Shown here: piece by piece, positions 56,957 to 64,000 of the stretch | Position numbering within the stretch: the stretch's first letter is position 1 | Layout of the letters: the number at the start of each line of letters is the position of its first letter | Source of the DNA: Paramacrobiotus metropolitanus | Taxonomy: Eukaryota > Tardigrada > Eutardigrada > Parachela > Macrobiotidae | Assembly: GCF_019649055.1 (NCBI RefSeq) | Contig: NW_026570221.1 | Span: 3,224,001 to 3,288,000 of the forward strand | Direction: 5' to 3' | DNA: 64,000 nt | Notes under the pieces: model-generated | Told to the model about the DNA's origin: nothing | Database searches by the model: none | Seen by the model: the letters and a program-made list of their open reading frames with translations, nothing else | Program-made: the position numbers and the translations under genes

Positions 56957-57677
56957 TGCGACCCGGTGCAACCAGACCAGTCAGTGCAGTGCCGTAACAC
57001 CCCCGGTCCATGCAGTGCAAACCGGAAAGCCAGTGTACCTGCTGCAAGGTCTTCATGCAAGAAAGCGTCTGACAGAGTCTCCGGTTTTCTCTAAGCCGTC
57101 ATTTGGATACTTGCCAGATAATCACAGAGCCGACCCCTTCCTCGCTGTGGGCGCACTAACAGCCACAATTCCTGTGGTCCCGCATCAAAATTCAAGTGAC
57201 AGCAGTAGCCGATTGAAGAAAGTTCTGTAAAAGAGAAAAGCAGTAAATGGGTGTATGTGTATGTCTGACAGGTAAAACGTTTTGTCCCGACAACGACAGT
57301 ATTCTCGAGGGGAGCTGTTTCGTGCCGGTGCTGATGATTGTGTAGATAAGTGGAACTGTTTGCAGAAGATCACCGCCGGTGCGCCCATTGGAAGTGTGGC
57401 AGGCAAAGATTACGCAGTCAACATCGCTTACTGGTTCTCGGGCCGGCATGAAACCTGGAATGGGTTGTCTCCTATTCCGGCATATGCTTTTACCACTGAG
57501 CTAAGAGTTCTGGATAACTGCAGCAAGGGGAGAGGATGCGATGAGTGCGGAGACCTAGCGTCGGTGAAAGTTCTAATCCAGAATGGATGCGCAGTGCCGA
57601 AAGACTTGGAGGAAGTTGAGTCCAACGGTACGACTACACCCTCGGCCCCGTTCCCGATTCCCTCCGCCTGGAAGTAG
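56957..57677 (+). pseudogene. Secreted Cys-rich family, member 6 (exons 3-4, broken)
   Basis: The exon 3 remnant starts at 56957 with TGC directly after the MITE and its TTA duplication, and is related to exon 3 of member 5. Exon 4 (57272-57677) matches member 5 closely: NDSILEGSCF, CLQKITAG, RHETWNGLSPIP and a Thr/Pro tail ending in IPSAWK. One base is missing in the stretch GTGTAGATAAG (member 5 has GTGGTAGATAAG), giving a TAG at about 57343-57345 and a shift. Exons 1-2 are absent and the MITE occupies their place. The 3' flank also resembles member 5, so this is a segmental duplicate of the 38-40 kb locus. Confidence 0.75.
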
Positions 57678-57779
57678 CCTATTTATCCTACGCATTACTG
57701 AGAACCGTCTAATTATTATAGGTGCAATAAGCGCCTGCTTTAATTGGGGAACATTGCCTTGTAAAGATATTGATAATAG

Positions 57780-58670
57780 TTTGCCTTTAGCTTGTCAATT
57801 TACCTTTTTCTAATTTACCTTTGCCTTTGCCGACTTGAATAATTTTACCGTCCCAATTTATCGTTTAAAAGCACCGTTCGAAAAACCTTTACCGTTAATT
57901 AACCGTTGAAAAATTAATTACAGTTAACACTTTGCCGTTCCTACAATATCTTACATTTGTACAGTAACTTGAAATTATTTCGTGACCATTAATTATGGTG
58001 TGATGCTTTTGCGACCACCTCGCACCACCGTTTGGCTATTGTAACCACCTCATTCTGTACGAGAAGTTAATATTATACTAAATTCAGTGCGATTGTTTAA
58101 CTGGTTATACGTACATATTATCTGCACTCTGCCATGCAGGCACACAAAAGCGTGCTGATTAAGTCGCAATGAAAAGTTGTTTGAGCGGAAAATTGCTATG
58201 AGCGAGCAGCAAGACATACGGAAGCAGTACCGTTACCATTACCCGTTATCGTCAGCAGATTTATGATATGCCAGACCGATGATAAGAATGACGATTAAGG
58301 GTCAGAAACTAACAGAATGTGTGAAAAAACCCGGTGCGAATACGGTAATTATAACAGGTATTCAAAGGCAGTGGCAATAGTCAAATAATTATTAGAATCG
58401 AAATTCATGCTAGTCGCAAAAGTAATACACAATTTATTGGTCACGAAATAATTTCAAGATACTGTACAAAAGCAAGATATTGTATGAATAGCAAAGTGTC
58501 AACGGTAATTTATTTTTCAACGGTCAATTAACGGTAAAGGTTTTTCGAACGGCGTTCTTCAACGGTGCACTGGGACGGTAAAGGTATTCACGGGGACAAA
58601 AGGCAAAGGTAAACGTACAGATATACTTGAAAAAGGTAAAGGAAAAGGCAAAGGGACGCCAAAGGTAAAA
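57780..58670. mobile_element. Inverted-repeat element, about 0.9 kb, long TIRs
   Basis: The left half (57786-58000: CCTTTACCGTTAATTAACCG, GTTCGAAAAACC, GAAATTATTTCGTGACC) is mirrored in the right half (58440-58660: GGTCACGAAATAATTTC, GGTTTTTCGAAC, CGGTCAATTAACGG). Ends dissolve into (CCTTTG)-like words, so the exact boundaries and target duplication are unclear. No transposase. Confidence 0.65.
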
Positions 58671-59668
58671 TAGGCCGACCCACATTTTCTGAAATTTCGG
58701 GTTTTTACAGCTTTATGTAGCCAAAACTTGAAATAAGAAATAGATATGAATTGGCCGCGGAAACTTTGAGAACGGCAAGCAATGGAGCCTGCAGACACTC
58801 ATCCTGCCTTTTAAAAACCGTGGCGGTAATGCCGACAAGTGTTCAACGTAATCATGGTGTAGTGCAGTGGCTCGCGTGGCCTGGCTTTTGTATTTCGTCA
58901 TTGTTTTTACCGACGCAATTGCAAGAAAACTGCTCAAGCTTTTTCTTAAAATTTCATGTACTCTGTAAATGGTGGATCTATGGAACCGAACCGGGTAAAA
59001 AAGAAAACCGGGAGTAAAAAAGCAATAACAATTAAAAAATCATAAGATAGTTGATGGCGAAAGGTCTTCTGGACAGTCCATTAGATAATCGATTTGAAAA
59101 GGTCAATATAAATTTTGGGAATGCAAACTAGGGACTGGTGGAGCCATCAATTAACGAAGGGTTCTGCTATATGAAACAGATCAGTGCTAGAAGATGACTA
59201 AACCTAACACTGATTTTTCTGAGCCCAGCGGCGTTATTTTTATTTCGACCAACGCGGAAGTAAAACACCTCTAGCTATTTAGTAGGGAGTAGCAGGAAGG
59301 TGACTTTCTGCAACAGATTACCTAACATGAATCACATGAGCATGAAGTAGACTGGAGGCTACTTCCGACTACAGATTACAAAACATGATTGCTCATGTTA
59401 CACAAATAAAACGCGTGTCCATAATCACGAGCTGCTTAATTTGTATAAAAGCTACTGAGGCTCTAGCTGGCATTCATTATGCATTTACTGAATTGCATTC
59501 CAAATTTTACCGGTCAGCATTAGTATCTCCGCAGCTCCAGTAGCTTCAGCTTCAATATCTTCAGTACCGACCGCTTCGTCGATCTGAACGATGTCGGCAC
59601 ATTATCTCAGTTGCCTACTTCCTTAATTCTTGGGAACTTCAGTTCTTGGGAATCCGTCTGACAAGATC
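58671..59668. other. 5' flank of the chitin-binding gene
   Basis: 59230-59660 is the parent of the duplicated flank seen at 46920-47290. The earlier part shows nothing supported. Confidence 0.4.
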
Positions 59669-60406
59669 ATGATAGTTCCCGCAGCCATATTTTTTGCTAT
59701 TCTGTGTGCGGCCAATGGTGAGAAAAAATATGTATGGGACATCCTGAAACCTGCCATGTCGGCTGCGGAAGTCATTGACATTTTATCCAGTGCTGTGGCT
59801 GGACACGCGTATCCCATGCTGGCGGAGGTGCCGGTTTCCAGTAACTTCGACTGTAGCGCGCAGATGTACCCGGGATTTTATGCCGATGTCGGCACATACT
59901 GTCAGGTTTTCCATAGGTTCGTCGGCGCTGCAATATAGTAGGCTTGTTATTGTACTGACGACTACTTCGTGTACATTAGGTGTGACATTAACGGGAACCG
60001 GACCAGCTATTTGTGCACCAATTTGACTATTTTCAACCAGATTACCCTGGTGTGTGATTATTTTTTCAATGTTGACTGCGAAGGGTAAGTGACTAAGCAT
60101 TTAGTGCGGATAAGCAAGGAATCAAATTGGAAGTTCATATAATATAAAGTACGGATGCTGGCAACGGCTTTGGCATTAATTGTCAGGTTCGCTCAGTATG
60201 CCGGTTTCGCCAATTCCCGTCTGTACTCTGACAGACCGCTCTTCGACACACCTCCCGCTGACTACATCGCCCCCATGTCTCCCAATATGCAAGCCTTAGT
60301 GGGCACCGCCGGATCCCGCTCCGCAGCCCCTGCACCAAAAACCGCCCTGGGCAAAACTCCTGCCGCGCCCAAAGTTCTGACACCAGCTGGCAGGACCGTC
60401 CGCTGA
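59669..60406 (+). CDS. Secreted chitin-binding type-2 (CBM14/peritrophin-A-like) protein
   Basis: Exons 59669-59916, 59980-60084 and 60187-60406 (phases 2, 2) encode about 190 residues. A signal peptide (IVPAAIFFAILCAANG) and a linker (KYVWDILKPAMSAAEVIDIL) precede one chitin-binding domain. Its six Cys are all present: FDC, YCQVF, HRCD, YLCTN, LVCDYFFNVDC. The pattern PGFYADVGTYCQVFH...CD is diagnostic. The 63-bp intron splits the Arg codon of HRC. A Pro/Ala-rich tail (NSRLYSDRPLF, then APAPKTALGKTPAAPK) follows. Such proteins bind chitin in cuticle or gut lining. The frame stays open for about 55 codons after the TGA at 60404-60406. A possible polyadenylation signal AATAAA lies near 60668. 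Confidence 0.85.
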
Positions 60407-60866
60407 ACCAATCAAAGTGGGGGAAAGACAACTAAATCCGTCAAGGGTGGCCCGACCGGGCAGCCCTACTCCGCTGCCGCTCTGTCCGGCACTTCAGCGA
60501 CCTCCCTCGGCCAAAGGAGGTGTCGAACGGTGCTACCACTGAACAGTAAATATGGAGAAGATCATTTAAACTAGAATCGCTATAGCCAGCGTCGCTTCGT
60601 TGCAATCTTAATTTGCTTTTATGTGTTTTCTTATGTAAGTCAGTGGCTAAAAGAATAAGTTCGGCAATAAAGTTTGTCCTGATATTTGTATTATTTTAAC
60701 TTGTCGGCTGGAAAAGCGGCAGTGTTAACGCTACCGTTGTTTTCCATTCCCCTGTTAGCGCCGTTCTCTTACGAGTAAACATGTCGAATCAGTTTGCAAA
60801 ATGCTCGCATAAGGTTTGCTTGGGGGCTTTATCAGAGCACGGTCTGATTGCTCGGCTGAGTAGGAG
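60407..60866. other. 3' region of the chitin-binding gene
   Basis: An in-frame open stretch follows the TGA up to a TAG near 60571 (Gly/Ser/Ala/Thr-rich). AATAAA near 60668 is a likely polyadenylation signal. Confidence 0.4.
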
Positions 60867-60900
60867 ATGGCTAAATGTGATAGTCCGCTAACTCACTGCT
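60867..60900 (+). promoter_or_regulatory. Conserved LRR-family upstream element, gene 4
   Basis: GCTAAATGTGATAGTCCGCT, followed by AACTCACTGC, lies about 217 bp upstream of the ATG at 61106, in the same orientation relative to the gene as in the three minus-strand LRR genes. Confidence 0.6.
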
Positions 60901-61105
60901 AGTAAAGTCTTGCCGTCGCCCGTCGTGCGTTGGGTACATTAATTCTTCTAGTCAAAGCGTTCGGTTCTCGAAGCACGTCGAATTCCATATTTACAGTAGC
61001 TAGCAAGCAAAATACTCCTGGTTGGAAAACGTAGCGATAACAATCGATCGATCAGAACATATGCAATTTTTTCAGCGATAATATTCATTGCAACTGGAAC
61101 GAAAA

Positions 61106-62341
61106 TGCTGAATGAAAATTGCATCACAAAAGTATCACTGTGCTGTATGTTTATTTTGCTCTACGTTCAAAGGAATCTTGGTAAACCATTCTATATTCCT
61201 CGAGAGAACGTACCGGACAATATAATTATGTGTACTTTGTAATCTCACACACAATAAGTTGTTTTATTCGACATACAAAAATTTGAGAGAGAGCCTTTCA
61301 GAAACCATCTTACGTAAATTGTAAAAAGCGATCGTCCTTTTACTCAGCCGTTTGAAATATGTATTTGCAGCTGAACCGAAATACACCGACTCTGATTGTT
61401 TCCCACAAAACATGACTTTAACCCGCAGCGTGGTTGCTCCTGTCGTGACACCGCATCCTTTTCGAAAAGATTTGTTTACGGTGAGAGAATGTATCCTTTA
61501 CTACAATCTGGAAGCTGAAGGAGCTATCTGCATGCTGGTCCTCGGCTTCAGTTCATGTGCATTAAATGACAAATCACCCTACCGATCGCAGATGATGAAC
61601 ACGTACGTGGAGATCCCCTGCCTCCACGAACCTCGCTCGTTAGTAGCCAAAACCACAAAACAGGTGAGCCAGATCAGTCCCCAGCGTGCGGTAGTGCTGC
61701 ATTTGGATGAATCTGATACTGAAGATTTGCTTACCGTTGACGTCATCGACCCCGTCCGCAACCAAACCGTACACATTGGCATGTTTGGATGCTATTCGCC
61801 GAATACTACCGCCAGGATATACGAACTGGGTACAATACCCAACCTTTACAGTTTTGCTTTCTATTTCTGCCACGATCAAGCGATCTACAAATCTGATTTC
61901 GGTGGGCTGCCACAACTACGGCAGATTGTTTTCACTTTCTCCACGATCAGCACTCTGGAGCCGGGCACATTTACCAACTTGATTAACTTGCGTAGCTTGA
62001 TTCTGGAGAGAAAACTTATCCAGGCGTTGTTTAGTGCGAAGAATCCTAACCGCGGCAGCAGCTCAGTCTCTGTTGACTATCTCGGCTATCTTTATAATTT
62101 ACACTGTGACTGCTCATTTGCCTGGTTTCGCCGTTTTCTGAAGCAGAGACCTTATCTGATCGAAGCAAAAGATCCCGGTGAAGTGTTCATTATTGGAAAC
62201 TATATTTCCGCAGCTGTAAGGCGAAAAGGGAACGATACGGAAGCTTTCAGCGTCGATTGTTCGAAAAACATTACCTTGGAGAATATTTGGGCAGGCAATG
62301 AGTTTTCGTACAATGCATCTTGTTCTGCTGATATCTGTTAG
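61106..62341 (+). CDS. Secreted leucine-rich repeat protein 4
   Basis: Exon 1 (61106-61181) encodes a signal peptide (KVSLCCMFILLYVQRNLG), phase 1. Exon 2 (61371-62341) follows GTATTTGCAG; total 348 residues. The ATG is 7 codons upstream of the paralogs' start position, which reads ACA here. The mature N-terminus KYTDSDC, the ECILYYNLEAEGAICML and NTYVEIPCLHEPRSLVAKTT segments, LRR-like DFGGLPQLRQIVF and TFTNLINLRSLIL, and the cap (LHCDCSFAWFRRFL ... FSVDCSKN ... YNASC) follow. It is the closest relative of LRR protein 3 but on the opposite strand. Probable extracellular recognition protein. Confidence 0.85.
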
Positions 62342-62699
62342 CTCTGGCTATTACTTCCTGCTATGCTTTGGAGATCAGTAAGCATATTTACCGGGTATGG
62401 ACGATAGGCTGAGTGCTATCGCATAAGTACACTTGGCTTTGCAATATAGCTGGAATGGAGAGGCAGTAATACTCTGTATGACGCAGGTAGCTCAAAGCTC
62501 TTGTTCAAGCACGTAAATTTTCATCTTCGCGCACCCCAATTGCTCTTTTGAGTCGATTTTAAGATTATTAAGCGATCTTTGAAGAAATCGTTTTCGCGTT
62601 AAAAAGGTTGTATGCATCCTTGGATCTTAGCTATTGTGTGCATAACATGTCCATAACATCAGTTCGTTACATTCTGTTTATTGTTTAACCGTGTACACT

Positions 62700-62935
62700 A
62701 CATGCTTGTGTTGCACAAACACTGCAGGTCAATTTGTTTTTCATCCAAAGCAAGTTTGGTAAGACATTCAGTAGCCGATCATAGCCAGTACGGCTTGTAA
62801 TAATAATCATCCTGACCACTGCCCGTTCTCAATCAAAATTGTTTCTATTCGAGTTACCAAGTTTGAGTAAGAGAATGTAAACTTCGAAGATGTGTTTATC
62901 AGTTTAAGCATATCTTCGAAGATGTGCTTATCAGA
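62700..62935 (+). pseudogene. Orphan first exon and flank of an LRR gene
   Basis: This segment is the inverted copy of 51590-51820, the exon 1, donor and intron start of LRR gene 3. CAATTTGTTTTTCATCCAAA and GCAAGTTTG with the GTAAGAC donor are kept (exon end at 62758), then the intron sequence runs to about 62910. The start codon frame is disturbed, and no LRR exon 2 follows. Confidence 0.65.
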
Positions 62936-64000
62936 ACCGGCAAATGTGCAAAATGTTAGCCATTATGAAAGTTGACCGATAACCGTATTACACTAAATCG
63001 TGACCCTGGTCACTTTAATTATATTTGGTAGGGTTGTCGAAGGGTCACTCATTTCGGGAACGGCTTCTTTCAGTTATGAAGAGCTGATCATATTTCTAAT
63101 TAGCAAAGGCTTATGCTTCGTGGAATGTCATTGTACGTTCTTAAATAAAGTTTTTCTATCCGCTAGCTCATACAAATCTCTTGAAAGTTTTCACAAATCC
63201 TTTGAACACGAAAAGGCTATGGCGAGTCAGTGTGCGTCTAATTGGTTAAAGTTTGGCCTTCTAGCCTTCTGTCGCACGTTGCATCAAAACAGCCTTGCGC
63301 TGTTTTGCCTCAAATTAGACTAGCAGATTACCTTTGACTAATCTAATTTACCGCACCTTTAATTAAAGAAAATCTACGATTTCTATTTTTTCTAAGAACA
63401 TTAGAATCCTAAGAAACCATAGTAGCCTGTCAGACTGTAAGAAATTGAAGAAAGGCAATGTGAGGGAAATCAAAGCAACAACTATGGCAGATTATGTTGC
63501 CGAATTATAGCGCGATGAAACAGCTAAAGTGTATCTGTATCTGGCCGCCTAGAATGCGGCGAAATATCCGCTTCCTCTAAATTCGTAATACAGATACTGT
63601 AAACAAATCACTACAAAAACTTTCCTTCGGATCGTACTATATTAATAGTAGAGTTGTGCATTTTTTTCGAGTGCGGTGCCGGTGATTTATACGCACTGAA
63701 TGCATTCCTGTTGCACACTTACGGGTGTTAAGGTAAATACCGTAATCTGTCCATATTTCCAAACAATCTTTAAATATGGGAAACAAATTTTTAAAGAAAC
63801 CTGGCTTCCTACCAGAATGCACTGAATGAATACGCACATTATGTTTACAGCAAAAAATTGAAACATATTGCGAAGGTGTTTTTCATTGTTTAGAAATTTT
63901 ACATGAAAAATTTATCACACAGCTGCAAAAAGATTTTCCGTGCATGGTTGAGCCACAACACCGAAAAGAATCGTTTTAAAAAACTTCATGTCTCATGTGG
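62936..64000. other. Intergenic, right edge
   Basis: A 107-codon plus frame at 63000-63323 lacks an ATG start, paralog or splice support. Otherwise AT-rich sequence without features I can support. Confidence 0.3.

Overview
The window is eukaryotic: short GT-AG introns (63 to 650 bp), no operons, many inverted-repeat transposons and large multigene families. A chitin-binding type-2 (peritrophin-like) gene, secreted LRR proteins, lineage-specific class A GPCRs and a kinase-kelch gene point to an invertebrate animal. A tardigrade or another ecdysozoan is my best guess, but no single gene proves it. No tRNA, rRNA or CRISPR array was recognised.

Four tandem or dispersed gene families dominate. 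(1) A secreted Cys-rich family with a fixed four-exon design (signal peptide exon, two exons that each begin with Cys, and a long last exon; intron phases 0, 0, 1). It has two apparently complete members (13.2-14.7 kb +, 38.8-40.2 kb +). One member is cut by a transposon in its last exon (16.1-18.2 kb +), one has a 3.4 kb transposon in intron 1 and runs off the left edge (0.2-4.1 kb -), and three are remnants (11.1-11.4 kb -, 31.1 kb +, 57 kb +). (2) Two-exon secreted LRR genes at 32.4-33.6, 34.4-35.7 and 50.5-51.8 kb (-) and 61.1-62.3 kb (+), plus an orphan first exon at 62.7 kb. (3) Two-exon GPCRs at 20.5-22.2 kb (open) and 23.8-25.5 kb (two nonsense codons), plus a fragment at 19.3 kb. (4) A chitin-binding gene at 59.7-60.4 kb and its dead copy at 47.3 kb.

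Single genes include a kinase-kelch gene with degenerate catalytic motifs (6.5-8.7 kb -), a Ser/Pro/Arg-rich frame (10.4-11.1 kb -), and unrecognised terminal exons at 41.7-42.0 kb (-) and 48.3-48.7 kb (-).

Mobile DNA: a hAT-like element with an 8-bp target duplication (448-3841); a tyrosine-recombinase retrotransposon with split direct repeats (26.3-30.1 kb) nested inside a MITE whose second copy is at 56.2-56.95 kb; three palindromic elements with a shared 9-bp tandem core (17.5, 36.2, 51.9 kb); and other TIR elements at 43.8, 49.6 and 57.8 kb.

The most interesting signals are the undescribed four-exon Cys-rich family, a small membrane-protein frame conserved divergently upstream of it, and a motif (TAAATGTGATAGTCCG) at a nearly constant distance and orientation upstream of all four LRR genes. 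In one LRR gene that motif has been pushed away by a 962-bp palindromic insertion.
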